From contig QKWP01000045.1 of the NCBI GenBank assembly GCA_003550325.1, positions 455,033 to 519,032 of the forward strand: 64,000 nt of DNA, in the 5' to 3' direction. Positions 1 to 11,251 of this stretch are shown here, in pieces. The position numbers and the translations under genes are program-made. The notes below the pieces were generated by a model that worked only from the letters and a program-made list of their open reading frames with translations, made no database searches and was not told the origin of the DNA. The stretch is from Gigaspora rosea (taxonomy: Eukaryota > Glomeromycota > Glomeromycetes > Diversisporales > Gigasporaceae). How positions within the stretch are numbered: position 1 is the stretch's first letter; each line of letters starts with the position of its first letter.

Positions 1-1314
1 GTGGTACAATGAGATTTATATAGAAATTGAAAATGTGCTACTAATAAAACTTTTTATAGTTGCAACCAAATTCAACTAAAATTTTATAATATATAGAATA
101 AAACGCACGGTTTATAATAGTAAAATTTTAATATAGTATATATTTAAAAAAACTATACTTCTATATATCATAAAGTTTCTCCCAGTTGGCTCAAATTTCC
201 CCAAGTTACACAAATCATTAATTTTGATTGGTCGATATCATATAATTATCATATGATTTTGTAAACAACTTTCGATACCTAAAGTTTAAATCTTTATAAC
301 TTGATGAATATTCAACCAATTTTAATAATTTTACTATTTTTAGAATCACAAAAACCTGCTCTATAATTTTATTTAATAGTTTAAATGATTTGCTTAAAAA
401 ATTTTTTACTAAACTTTAAAAAGAAAAAATCGATACCACAAAAATCATATGATAAATGATCCACATACCCCCTATCCTTAAGCTCTCTCTAAACTGAACA
501 AAATCTTCTAGAACATTTGTAAATTTTATTATAAAGTTTGGAGAAGCCATATATAACTTTTTGAAAACTGACTTTTTCTAAAATTTTACATAGTAATAAA
601 AAGCAGTCCTGGCAGTTTGGATTAGAGAGAGTTGACAATATATAAAATTTTACAAAAACTTGAATATCTTGTAATACAGTAATCTGTTTTAGATAATTTA
701 GATACTATTCAATTCGTCTCAGTGAGACAAATCTAATGATACCAAAATCATGTCATTTGGATTACTGGATTACAAGATGTTTACAAAAAACTATTGGCTA
801 TATAGTAATTTTATAAGAAAAGATATGACCAATAGTATTTGGCCAATAGCTTTTAATCTAGTAATCCAAATAAAATAAAATTGGTTTCATTCGACTTTTC
901 TCACCAAAACAAATCAAATAGTACTAAAATCTTTAAATTTGGACCACTGAATCAGTTTTTTTAAAAAAATTTTGTTATATTATTTGACCTCTCTAATTAT
1001 TAGGAAAAATATTATCTTTTGTCAGACCCCACCTCTTGTATAATGTTATTTATGGATGCTCCATAGGCACTTTAAAGCCAAAAAATTAAAATAAATAAGA
1101 CTAAAGTATTTAGTTGTTATACAAATTAGCTGAATTAAATAATATAACTAGATTATTTATGGTTAATAATTGTTATTTTGATAAAAATATACTTATAGAC
1201 AATATAATTTTGAATTTTGCTTTTAGAATAGTACTTTGAAATCTATAAGAAGTAAATCTTCTAATAATATAAAGTTAGTAATCAAAAATAAATTTGAAAA
1301 ATAATAGTATATTA
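1..1314. other. Gene-free AT-rich DNA
   Basis: No open frame with recognisable protein features. The stretch is dominated by A/T runs. Isolated sentences of moderate complexity around 600-960 look like worn repeats, but I could not pair their ends. Confidence 0.6.
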
Positions 1315-1557
1315 GGGTGAGTCAGTAGAAAAGGAGCAAATTATTTTTAGTAAAATTTTTTTAATTTTTGAACTAAAATATCATGACAACTATTTAATCA
1401 AATTTGCTAAAAATTTTTTTATTTTAATCTTGAAATTATATAGAATTAAAATAAAAAAAATTTATTAAATTTATTAAATAGTTGTTAAGATATTTAAGCT
1501 TAAAGTCAAGAAAACTGTTATTTAAAAAAAATTTGTTCCTTTTCTACTAACTCATCT
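1315..1557. repeat. TIR element, 243 bp
   Basis: The left end (GGTGAGTCAGTAGAAAAGG from 1316) is matched by the reverse complement of the right end (CCTTTTCTACTAACTCATC), giving an inverted repeat of about 26 bp with two or three mismatches. The inner part is A/T-rich, is itself partly self-complementary (around 1380-1500) and has no coding capacity. This is the structure of a MITE (short non-autonomous DNA transposon). The target-site duplication is not clear because both flanks are TATA-like. Confidence 0.6.
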
Positions 1558-2114
1558 CTATATAGTTTGAAAATTAATTAATAATTCAATAGTACAGATT
1601 TAGAAAAGAATAAATAAAGATACAGTTGTTTTTTTTTACAATTACCTTCTATATAATTACAACTTCTGTACAGCTATATTAAATTTTAAAACAATTATTT
1701 ATAAAAAAAAGCTCTATATACTATAATTACACTTTTTTATAATCACTAATTTTCTTGATACAAACTGAGTAATTAATAAAGAACAACTATATTAAGAATA
1801 ATAAAAATAATAGTTTAGTTATAGTATATAAAATAAATAATAATAAAAAAGAATAAAGAAAAAAATAGAAAATAGTTAAAAATAGTAAAATGTAGATATA
1901 AACCAGAATGTAGTTTAATTTTCTAAAAGCTATTTTTTAAACAAATATTTAATTAGTATTAGTATTTGAGTAGTTGAAGTTATATATTTTTTGCAGATTA
2001 TTATTCCGTATAATGCCAAATAAGTAGCCTATTAGAGAAATAACTTTAAGAAATTGTACTATAATAAATAAAAAGATTTAGATACTTACAAATAAACTAG
2101 TTATTTACATGAAT

Positions 2115-2692
2115 TAGGGATGGTAATGGAGTGCTCCAGGTGGTATGGTGCATACTCTGGCAGAGTATCCCTTAACACCATACCATACTGAAGTATGAAT
2201 CAGAGCATACTCTAAAGTGTAACCGTAGTATAACCCAGAGTATAACCTGAAGTACTATGTGCTAAGCACTATGTAATACTCTAGAGTTTATAGTACAGTA
2301 TTTTTCTAAAAATATACTACCTTATTTTGGGGAAATATGGTAAAATATATATATGTTGTGTCACAGATAAGAATTTGTTCCAATTTGGAATCTGGTCTAA
2401 TCCTACCTCTAACTCTAGCCTAACCCTAACCCTAAAGTTGGCTAAAGTCCTAATTCTGCTACAAAATTCTCATCTGGGGTAGCCTGATTCTGAATCGGGC
2501 ATCAGGACACAACATATATATAATAATACTCCAGAGTATAATCCATTTTGTATTAGTAGTATTACTTTAGAGCAATTACTCCTATTAATAATATCTTAGT
2601 AATCGAGGTGGTGTCATGTCTAGGCTATACCAGTATAGAGTAGGTTATACTCCACAGTTACTCTGGAGTATCTTACTCCATTAACATCCCTA
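2115..2692. mobile_element. hAT-like MITE with 8-bp target duplication
   Basis: The ends are TAGGGATGGTAATGGAGT and its reverse complement (ACTCCATTAACATCCCTA), flanked by ACATGAAT (2107-2114) and ACTTGAAT (2693-2700), a 7/8 direct repeat of the length hAT transposases make. The interior is full of short repeats of the type AGTATACTCCAGAGTAT, probably subterminal binding motifs or the result of internal duplication. It has no coding capacity. A second 157-bp TIR element lies inside it at 2356-2512. Confidence 0.75.
2356..2512 (+). mobile_element. 157-bp MITE, copy 1 (nested)
   Basis: The ends are TTGTGTCACAGATAAG and GGGCATCAGGACACAA, inside TATATATA flanks that hide any TA duplication. A second copy of exactly the same length lies in the opposite orientation at 16309-16465. 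A central CTAACCCTAACCCTAA-like stretch is part of the element and is not telomeric. It sits inside the larger hAT-like element 2115-2692 and is therefore the younger insertion. Confidence 0.8.
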
Positions 2693-2700
2693 ACTTGAAT

Positions 2701-5023
2701 CTTTTGATTTAAAAATACTTTTACTTTGCTTTACTCTACCATATTTGCATGTAATAATGCCCTTTGCACATTATGTTTGACCCCTGCATGTATTTTAAAA
2801 TGCACATGCACTTTATTTTGAGTCAAAATGTTATCTTTTTGAAATCTTGTACTAGTATTTGAAATTGGTTCTAATCAGTGACAAACACTTAAAAGACATC
2901 AAACTTACTTCAATAACAAGCTAATTTTACAGATGATTAATTTACAGATAAGGTTATTTAAAATTATAATTTTTATTTAATATTATTTTATGAAGCTTAA
3001 TTATAGTAGGGATTGATTAATTTAAACAAATAGGTTAAATTACAAAAATAATAACATTATTATCTGTTGATTGATAAACATGTGAATTATTGGAATTCTG
3101 AATGTTCTGATTGGTCTGTTTAATTTTAGGAAAGCTCTTGAAGGCAAAGAGAAGAAAATGTTAAATAAAATTATGAAAACAACAGCCTAAGTTCATTTTT
3201 TAGACAGTATATTTTCTGACATCCTATTTTACTAACAAATAATTCTAATCAATATTGTTAAGGTTAGGTTTAAAATTAGGTTAAGGTTAAAGCAATTATA
3301 AAAAAACTTGCAAAATAAGCTATCGATGAATATACTATCTACGAATGAAGTTGTCTGTAAATTAATTATTTGCAAATTAAGCTTGTTAGTGAAGTTAATT
3401 CAGTAAATATAATATTTGAAGAAATTTGTTGATAAAATGATATGATCCCACTTTGAGTACTAAGTTATATAAAGTAGGTGTATATTATTTTAGGACATGT
3501 ATGGATGTTATTTTGAGTCAATTTTTTAAAAATCAGAATCTAAATTAATGTACTGGCCTGCTATTATACACAAATACAGTAAAGCAATATTTCAAAAAGG
3601 CTAAAAACTAGATAAGAATATATTACAAATTATATTTTGCAATATTAGAAAATTCAATTTTTCTTTTCTATTTTTATCTTTTTTTTTAATTTAGTATAAT
3701 TTCTTTTTTTATTATTTTTATTTAAATATTAGTCAAAGTTTGAGATAGAAGCTTGTATGTACTTCATCAAAAAATTTTTTTAATTTGGCAGCTATGTACA
3801 ATTTTATTTAATTATAAATCTATAAACATATAGTAAACTAATAGTTATATTATATAGTAAAGCCTATTAGCTATTAAACTTAAAGTATGACCCATTTGGT
3901 TATTCAAATAATACTTAAAAATAACCTATTATATTAACTGTTCTTTTATCATAACTTTAAATCTCAAAAGATTAAAGTTTTCAAACTACTAAATAGAGTT
4001 GCTGCCTATTATAACTGCCTACTTTTTAAACCTTTTTTATTGCTTCTTAAATAAAAGGACTCTACTAGAATAGTAAACAAACAAATATAGAAAGTAAAAA
4101 GAAAATATTCTAAATAGAGAAAAACCTATGCTAGCTAAACAAATAACCAAAGTATTACAAAATAAAAATAAAAAAAAAGAATAAAAAGGCAAAAAAAAGC
4201 AGCCATAATAGTACTATTTAAGACTATAAAAATTATATAATACTGCACAAGAAAATTTTTGTCAAAGCATTATATATATATAAAAAAAACAAAACAAAAC
4301 AAAAACACACTAAAAAGAACTTCTAGAAAAAAATTTCATCTTGAAAATTTTCTTTAAAATATTCTATATGTTATTTATTGTTTATCTCAAAGATCCCAAA
4401 ATTTGTTCAAAACTTGATTCTGATTTAGTAAATGTATTTTCAATTTGGAAAAAATAAATACTTCCAATCTTTGCCAAATAAGCTAAGATGCACACTTTAT
4501 TAAAATTTCAAAAAGCTTAAGGAGCATTAAGTAAAATTGCTAAACTAAAAAAAGTTATAAAAGTTATACTATATAGAATAATATATCTAACTGAATCTAC
4601 TTTGATATTTATATTCATAGTACTAGACAAAGCTCTAGAGTTTATTTACTGCATTTTTGCTCAATAGTACTACAGCTTGCCAAGGTACCTTGCTTAAAAT
4701 CTTGCTAGTCTTTTTATCTCTGTTTTAGATACAAAATATCTAGTGAATGGACTTTGTACCTAATAGCAGCTTGGTGGAGTTTTGTTGCATTTAGATATAT
4801 TAACTATAGAGTTTTTTATAAATTAGTTTTTTTGAAAAGTTTAGTACAAGGAATTATTAAAAAAAGTTGAATAATAATCAATTGATCAAAAAATACATTT
4901 TATATAAACTATATAGAAACTTTGTATAAATTATCTAAAAATTATACATAAACCTATAAACCCAATATAGACTTATATAAATATAATTTATTTATATAAA
5001 TAACAATTATTATAAAACGCACT
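2701..5023. other. Gene-free AT-rich DNA
   Basis: No protein-coding signal was seen. The sequence has long A/T runs, a short TATATATA tract near 4271 and an AAAAC-type run near 4290. Segments around 2880-3420 show a self-complementary feel (for example TAATTTACAG near 2938 and CTGTAAATTAATT near 3355), suggesting a worn element whose limits I cannot set. Confidence 0.5.
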
Positions 5024-5348
5024 TATAGTGTTTTACTACCATAGGTAAATTAGATTTGCAAATCTGTATAACAAAAACAAAAAAAAATAAATTTTTACAA
5101 AACAAAATAAATTTTAATTACTTTAGGGTTAGGGTAAAGGCTAGGATTTTATTGGACATTAGTATATACTAAATTTAGCAAGAAATTTTTTTTATTAGAG
5201 CCCCAAAAATAGTTTTATAAGCAAAATTTTGAAATATAAATGTTTTTTTTAAAAAATAAACAAAAAAATGAAATTTTTTGTTACACCTAATCTTAAATTT
5301 TGATTGGCTATTCTAATAGTTTTGTATAATATGGTGTAAAACACTATA
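5024..5348. mobile_element. TIR element carrying the shared repeat core
   Basis: TATAGTGTTTTAC at 5024 is matched by GTAAAACACTATA ending at 5348. The interior contains a GGGTTAGGGT stretch, then TTTAGCAAGAAATTTTTTTT, TTAGAGCCCC and a GTTACACCTAATCTTAAATT segment. That order of motifs recurs in elements with quite different ends (see the finding on a shared core). Non-coding. Confidence 0.6.
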
Positions 5349-5609
5349 GGGCATTTTAGTAAAACCCATAAATAATATTTATTTAACAGTTATATCTAAA
5401 TTAAAATATAAAATTGTTTAATAGCCAAATAAGTAAAATATTAGAAAAAATTAAAGTTATAATTAAAGTTATAAGTATTTTTATTAGTAATACTATCAGC
5501 TATAGGGTATTGACTATTTTTTTCTTTAAATTATAAATAAATATTTATTTAAATTTTATAATATATAAAGGTTGTTCAATTAGAATAAATTATGCAATAT
5601 ACTCTGCAA

Positions 5610-5951
5610 TATGGGGGTGTTCCAAGTTAAAAGGGCCCATTTTTACAATTTTTGGAAAATGAGTTTTTATTAGATTTATATAAATTTTGGCATGATTAAC
5701 ATTTTTCAGTTATAAAGGAAAGTCGATTTGCATAATAAAAAATCAAGATAATGTAAAAGAAAAATTATACAAAGTTGTGTAGGGCAAACACATTCACGAG
5801 ATTATCCAATAGTTACCTGTTACCTTTAACCAATCAAAATCGTGACATTTATTAATCCCAGATAGTCCGAAAATCAAAACAAATGATTAAACTCAATTAT
5901 CTCAAAAAAACTATATGTAAAAATGGGCTTTTTAACTTGGAACCCCCCATA
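5610..5951 (+). mobile_element. MITE with ATATGGGGGTGTT ends, copy 1
   Basis: The left end (ATGGGGGTGTTCCAAGTTAA) and the right end (TTAACTTGGAACCCCCCAT) are inverted repeats. Internal landmarks such as CAAAACAAATGATTAAACTC and ATCAAGATAATGTAAAAG recur at 6708-7952 (same orientation, interrupted) and at 35871-36222 (opposite orientation), so three copies of one family lie in this window. No coding capacity. A 66-residue open frame near its right end is incidental. Confidence 0.75.
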
Positions 5952-6707
5952 TGCTAATTTATTGTATATATATAAACATAATTTGTAGTTTTGTATAAAT
6001 AAACATAATTTTATATAACAAAAATTTAAGGTTAGAGTTAGGGTTAGAGCAGAAGTTAGAATAGATAATAGCATATGCCAATATTTTGCATAAATTTTTT
6101 TTGTTAGAGCTCAAAAGGTGGTTATATAAATAAAATTTTTTGATATTTCAAATTTTAGAAAAATTTCTTTATTTTGTTACACAAAGAAAATTTTATATTA
6201 TGCCTAATCTTCAAATTTAATTAATAAATTGTTATAGTGCAATGTACAAGCACATTGCAGAATATGATGCCTAATTAGGTCCCTATAATTATAATATATA
6301 ATTGGCCCTTTTAGAACCAGTATAGGTTATTAGAGGTAATCAGATTTGAAAATATCATGTGAAATGCGAATGCACATTGACCAATCAAATTGTAAATTTG
6401 AACAATTTCTGGGCCTAATCAGAGTAGAAAATGGAATTACTTGTGACCTCTAAGACTTGAAAACCGTTTATCACATAACATTATGATGTAAATTCCTAAG
6501 ATCAATATTCTGATCATGTAATCATTGTGAAAGTACCTATCTATATCAATTTTATGCGATTTGATTGAATACATATTAGGTGACTTTATACAAAATCAAA
6601 AATTTATATATAAAAGGCTATCAGATATCAAAAATGGCAGGTTATCAGTTATTACTTATAGAATGGGTATAGTGGATTAATTTTTAACTGATTTTGGCAG
6701 GTTATCA
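5952..6707. other. Gene-free repeat-derived DNA
   Basis: No coding signal. The segment from about 6030 to 6230 repeats the shared core order (TTAGGGTTAGAG, then TTGCATAAATTTTTTTTG, TTAGAGCTCAAAAGGTGG, TTTGTTACACAAAG, CCTAATCTTCAAATTTAA). The rest is low-complexity A/T. Confidence 0.5.
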
Positions 6708-6830
6708 ATGAGTTTTTATCAGATTCATAAAATTTGACATGGTTGAATTTTTCAATTATAAATGAAAATTAATTGCATGATAAAAAATCAAGATAATGTA
6801 AAAAAAATTACATGAGGCTGCATAGGGCGA

Positions 6831-7781
6831 CTACCCCAGTATCGCCATCAAAATTAACTCCCATGTGATCAGTACCAAAATTCTTTCAGGTTTGTTTATG
6901 TTAGGTTAGGATTAGGGTGAGTAACCAGTTAGGGTTTGGGTATAGATTAATATATAGTAAAATCGTCCAAGGAAAACTTTTCGTTAGTTCAAAAAAGCTG
7001 TTTTTTATGCAAACTTTTGAGAAATATGACAAAAAAGACGTTTTGAGACATTTGTTTTGAATTTTCCTGATTGTGTTATGTTACACCAAATTATGATCTT
7101 TTATTAGTTAATAATCACGTGAGGGTAAATTTTTGTTGGCGATACTAGGGTGCATAACTTATGTTTTTGATACTCCTGCACTTACTTTTTTGAAACACCT
7201 AAATGTACCCAAAAATTTTATTACTTTTTTGAGATACGGCGATTTTGAAAGTCACGTGACCACCGCGATTGGAATGGCAGGTAAGATTACAAAAAACAAT
7301 ATATAATTTTTTTTATTATGTCAACCTTACTTGGATTTTAGTGAAGACCAAAGAAGAAAATTACAATTCTAACAATAATAAGATCATCAAAATCAAATAA
7401 GTGTATTGGGTAAAAAACTTACGCAATTTTTTAAAGCTTTTTAAAAACTTAAAAATCGGGAAAATTTTTTTACTCATCTCGTAATACACTAAGCCAATTT
7501 TGATGGGTTTACTACTGTTGGAATGGCAATTTTCTTCTCAATAACTCCTTTTGAAATTCAAATAATAATGACATTATAAAAAAATTAGTTCTGATTAAAA
7601 AACTTTAAGCCTTTTATTTAGAATCTTATCTGCAATTCCATTGGTCGATTTTAATCGTGGTGGTCACGTGACTTTTTTAAAGCCGTATCTCAAAAAAGTA
7701 ATAAAATTTTGGGGTACATTTAGATGTATCAAAAAAGTAAGTGCAGGAGTATCAAAAACATAAGTTTTGCTACTGGGGTAG
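6831..7781. mobile_element. TIR element with CTACCCCAGTATCGCC ends, nested
   Basis: CTACCCCAGTATCGCCATC at the left matches the reverse complement of the right end, read as GGCGATACT (7139-7147) plus TACTGGGGTAG (7771-7781). The right end is split by the 619-bp element at 7152-7770. The interior carries the shared core (TTAGGGTTTGGG; CCAAGGAAAACTTTTCG; TTACACCAAATTATG). Its insertion appears to have duplicated GCATAGGGC / GTGTAGGAC of the host element (6 of 9 positions alike). Confidence 0.65.
7152..7770. mobile_element. Long-TIR element inside the CTACCCC element
   Basis: GCATAACTTATGTTTTTGAT at the left is the inverse of ATCAAAAACATAAGTTTTGC at the right. The arms stay complementary for well over 100 bp, through TCACGTGAC and the AAAAAAGTAATAAAATTTT stretch. 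It is flanked by TACTAGGGT (7143-7151) and TACTGGGGT (7771-7779), a 9-bp direct repeat with one mismatch. No coding capacity. It is the innermost layer of a three-level nest. Confidence 0.75.
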
Positions 7782-7952
7782 TCGTGTAGGACCAACACAT
7801 CACAAGATTACTCGATAGTCACCAGTTACCTTTATCAACCAAAATCGTTAATCCCGGATCAGTCTGAAAATCAAAACAAATGATTAAACTCAATTATGTC
7901 AAAATAAAATATATGTAAAAATGGGCTGGTTCTATTGTCTTCACCCCATATG

Positions 7953-9578
7953 CTCACCTCTCTTACTCAATTTGTATTATATAGCACGCATATGTGCTAT
8001 AAGAGGTAAAAACAAAAAGTTCTCAATGAAATTGAATGTTTGAGATAGAATATAACCGCATTGGGCTTAAAAATTTAATGAAATAATAGCATGCTAAGAT
8101 TCTAGATAGCACACAATTTGTTAAGTAGCGCATTAATGTGTCATATAATAAATTTAAATGTATATAAATGAACGAATTTAATTTCAATAAGGGCAGGAAT
8201 TTCTCTTTCGTTTTTACCCTAAAATAATAAGGAAAGTAAGCTAGTGTAGTGCTGAGAAACTTTATTCGAGTAAATCAGAAACTTATCTCCGTGTAACTAT
8301 AGAGTTAAATTGGTGTCACTACACACTCTCTCGAATAATAGTTACTGTATGATAAATTATTACAATAATTGTAATTATAGAATATTACCACTATGCAGTT
8401 ATGACACAACTTTTACATAGTACCAAAAATTACTGTGGCGCTATACCAAAAGTTCATAGGGTGCTACACATTACATAAATTAATCACAAAAATAAGATAA
8501 GATATAGTACATAGTAACTGATTATAGTGATAATTTTTGATACAATATTCTGAAATATAATTTATATGAAATTACTAATAAAAACATCTTTTCCAAATTT
8601 AATAATTTCTTGCTTTACTTAATGTTTTTTAATTTAATTAATCTTTATATATGTTTTTATCAAGTAATAACCATATACTGTATTTTAAATATTTTACTGT
8701 ATAAACTCAAAATTATACCCAGGCGTGGATTTCAAATTTTGGCCTAAATTAAGCATATTTGGCCATTAAACAAATAGTACTCTGGACATTCTTTCATTTA
8801 TGCAGTGAAATATGTAAAATATACAGTTAGCACTTAATAAAGATATATTTTAAGAATTAAAATTATCCAAACATTCCCGCATCAATAGTGAGGGTGAAAG
8901 ATGGAGTAATGTAAACCACTGAATTAAGTTGGTCTGGCCTTATTACCACAGATTAAATTAAATATGCATGAGAAATTAAATGGAAAGTAACAATATTTCG
9001 ATTGATAAACGTCCATTATATTCATAAACTAAATCAATGTGAAGAAGAAATTTAATAGAAAAAATAGAGACAATTAATACAAATAAAGAGACTAATGAAA
9101 TGTGAATAGTGTAAGTACATTTTATGCAATTTTTAGTTGGAAAAAATCTTATTATTCATGCAAAATAAGTCAATTCTTTTATTTTGGAGATCTAATAAGC
9201 GTAATAAAAGTTAAACATCCAAGTGCGTTGCATAAGCTATGCGATATACGCTAGTTAATTTATTAATTTACTATCATAAATATATTTAGTTATTACAATA
9301 CAACATAATTTATTAACATTTGTTTGTTATACTAATTTGGATGATCGTATGCAAGTCGGAATATTTTAAAATTTTGGGATATTGCTTATTGTCAAAAAGA
9401 AAAATAGGGTAAATCTTATTTTAATTTCAACGCATATTTTTTCTATAAGTATTATTATTTAATTTTTGTAGATTTGCACATATAAAATTAATCTACTGCA
9501 TGTTATTAAATTTAGTTTAAACTTTGCCAAATTATAATTCATAAGCGAGAATGTTCGAAAGTTGATAAGCGTCGAACT
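7953..9578. other. Gene-free DNA
   Basis: No coding signal. 8880-8960 holds a piece of the repeat that is complete at 32492-32644 (AATGTAAACCACTGAATTAA, then TGGTCTGGCCTTA). 8732-8762 carries the AAATTTTGGCCTAAATTAAG motif also seen at 32277 and 54225. The rest is A/T-rich and includes the probable 3' flank of the minus-strand gene that ends at 9579. Confidence 0.5.
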
Positions 9579-9926
9579 TTAATTTAAGTTATTATATCTT
9601 ACAATGCAACCTCTATGACAAATATGACCCTCAATATTTTTATATGGACAAGGTTGAGATGTTGTTGACTTGAATATAGTCACTACTCGACGCAATTGTT
9701 CCCTTATGTACATATTTTTAAAATATTTTATTTCTTCTGAGGATAAACCGCAAAAAATTTCATTGTCGTCGGGAGGATTAAAATAAGTACATTCTTGATT
9801 TCGTCCTGTACATTGAGCACACTTTGTAGCTGATCTAGTGACGTCACGAGAGCATCTAATATTTAAAGTTCTACAAGAATCACACGCACGAGTTTCATTA
9901 TATTGGTTTAATGAATTTAGTGACAT
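9579..9926 (-). CDS. Small Zn2Cys6 (GAL4-type) zinc-cluster protein
   Basis: This encodes 115 residues from the first ATG (9926). The frame stays open upstream, but without an ATG. Near residues 14-45 six cysteines are spaced C-x2-C-x6-C-x10-C-x2-C-x6-C, the pattern that binds two zinc ions in fungal GAL4-type DNA-binding domains. The usual basic loop between the second and third cysteines is weak here (RTLNIR). The C-terminal part adds two more Cys/His clusters (QPCPYKN, HICHRGC) that fit no family I know. There is no fungal transcription-factor middle domain, so this is far shorter than classic regulators. It may be a DNA-binding-only protein in the nucleus, or a decayed copy. It resembles 24979-25509, including in-frame residues upstream of the ATG. 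Confidence 0.65.
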   Translation of the reverse strand: MSLNSLNQYNETRACDSCRTLNIRCSRDVTRSATKCAQCTGRNQECTYFNPPDDNEIFCGLSSEEIKYFKNMYIREQLRRVVTIFKSTTSQPCPYKNIEGHICHRGCIVRYNNLN

Positions 9927-10406
9927 ATTGAAATTTTTGACTATAAAAGTAATTCGTAAAATGTCTTGAAGAGTTGGCAGGAATATTATTATAAAATAGG
10001 ACAAATAAGGCACAAGTTTTTTAAGCAAGACCTGGAGTAAGTAAGCCAAGAGATTTTTATCAATTCACGCAATATTGTTTGTCTTCTGGCTTCTTACAAA
10101 GTCAGTCCATTAATACTTCTTATTTATATTATATTGGGATTTTTTGGATTGTTTTTACACAAATTTCGGGGCAAGAAGTCAATACAGTTTATCCTTTAAC
10201 GATGCGAGTTTTCTACGATGTTTAAATACATAATTTACAGATACAGGTATTTATAGAAAGAGACAGGAATATTCTAGAGCTTAAGGGTAAAAATTTATGT
10301 AACAATGACAATCTTTTATACCCTGTTGATCTACGCACATGAATTGAAGGATCGACAAGCAGATTTCTAAAATCTAATTTTAGATCGCTTTTATTGAATA
10401 CCTGTT
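9927..10406. other. Upstream region of the zinc-cluster gene
   Basis: This is the 5' side of the minus-strand gene at 9579-9926. Reading the minus strand, a TTTTATAG acceptor-like sequence lies just before the ATG, so an upstream non-coding exon is possible. No further gene was seen. Confidence 0.35.
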
Positions 10407-10682
10407 TTATTTAATAGTATCATTTTTGATAAGCCATGTTATAATTGACCGTTTCCCATAGCAAAAGTCTAAAAAAAGAAATTTACAATATACAAACTTG
10501 AAAACGTTGTCGTGACCGATGAGAAAGACCTGCCGGGCGAAGCCGGCGAAATCAGCGAATGGGTCAAAAAGCTCAATTCGGGCGAAAGAGACAAATATGG
10601 CAGATAGGAAAATTAGAGCAATTAAAATAAACTTGGCAATAATGCCTATTCTAGCCTGTGAAAATAGATAACAATATACCAT
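10407..10682 (-). CDS. Candidate small hydrophobic or secreted peptide, unrecognised
   Basis: A 91-residue frame beginning with ATG at 10682. Residues 10-35 (ARIGIIAKF, then ILIALIFLSAIFVSFA) form a strong hydrophobic helix with a basic start and a small-residue end, as in a signal peptide. It is followed by an acidic-aromatic stretch (RIELFDPFADFAGF). The base composition of the core is clearly less AT-rich than its surroundings. On the minus strand TTTTCACAG lies just before ARIG, so the first residues may be intronic and the true start further upstream. No family recognised; it could be a chance frame in a GC-richer patch. Confidence 0.3.
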   Translation of the reverse strand: MVYCYLFSQARIGIIAKFILIALIFLSAIFVSFARIELFDPFADFAGFARQVFLIGHDNVFKFVYCKFLFLDFCYGKRSIITWLIKNDTIK

Positions 10683-10954
10683 AAATAAGCCTCTGGGAAT
10701 GATGATAAGTCACGTTTCAAAAGACTCTAAGTTCCATTTCCCATACACTATTGTAAATATGTTTATTCATTTGGTTATTTCTAAATCCCCTAACCGTTGG
10801 CGATTGTTTGTTTGTTTCATCGGACAGTAAACTCCGAAGATCAAATAATTCAGGGATCTGCATGATTTTCCCGACGCTCATTTCTCCGGCACCTGTGCCA
10901 CTTTCCCGGCAAAATATTTATCCGGTAGTATCACTTATTTGCGCGGGTAATACA

Positions 10955-11200
10955 TACCAAAAAAGGAAATCTAATTTTGTAAATAAACTGAAGTGCGAGA
11001 TAAAAATTTAAGGTTAGAGCCTTAACGTTAGAGACTATAGGATCAGATTGACGCTTACTATATGTAAAATTTCATTCCCGTCATTTTTGATTACTTTCGT
11101 TTTTTTCTTCTTTTACACGAGTTCGGGCTGATTCGGAATGGGAACAATTTGCACTCTCCGATTGGCTATTCCCTCTTCAGGAGATTGTATTATCCTAATT
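10955..11200 (+). repeat. Dispersed repeat, copy 1 of 2
   Basis: Blocks in the same order occur at 26868-27135: ACCAAAAAAGGAAAT, TATATGTAAAATTTCATTCC, GTCATTTTTGATTA (TTTTTAATTA in the other), a TTTTTTTCG run, GTTCGGGCTGAT versus GTTCTGATCCGA, and CTCTCCGATTGGC versus CGCTCTGATTGGC. Identity is roughly 70-75% by eye. Non-coding, limits uncertain. Confidence 0.6.
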
Positions 11201-11251
11201 AAAGGTATTACCCGGGTAGGGATTTACGGCCGGGCGGGTCAAATGACCCGG

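Larger units (their letters stand above)
6708..7952 (+). mobile_element. MITE copy 2, split by nested elements
   Basis: 6708-6829 and 7784-7952 match the inner left and right parts of the element at 5610-5951, in order. Between them lies a foreign block (6831-7781) whose outer ends are inverted repeats. The left end lacks the GGGG terminal motif and is probably eroded, while CCCCATATG survives at the right end. Confidence 0.65.

Noticed and set aside
2400-2445. CTAACCCTAACCCTAA-like stretch (also inverted at 16378-16405, and at 33815) as telomeric repeat
   Set aside because: It is short, imperfect and, in the first two cases, an internal part of a 157-bp MITE present in two orientations.
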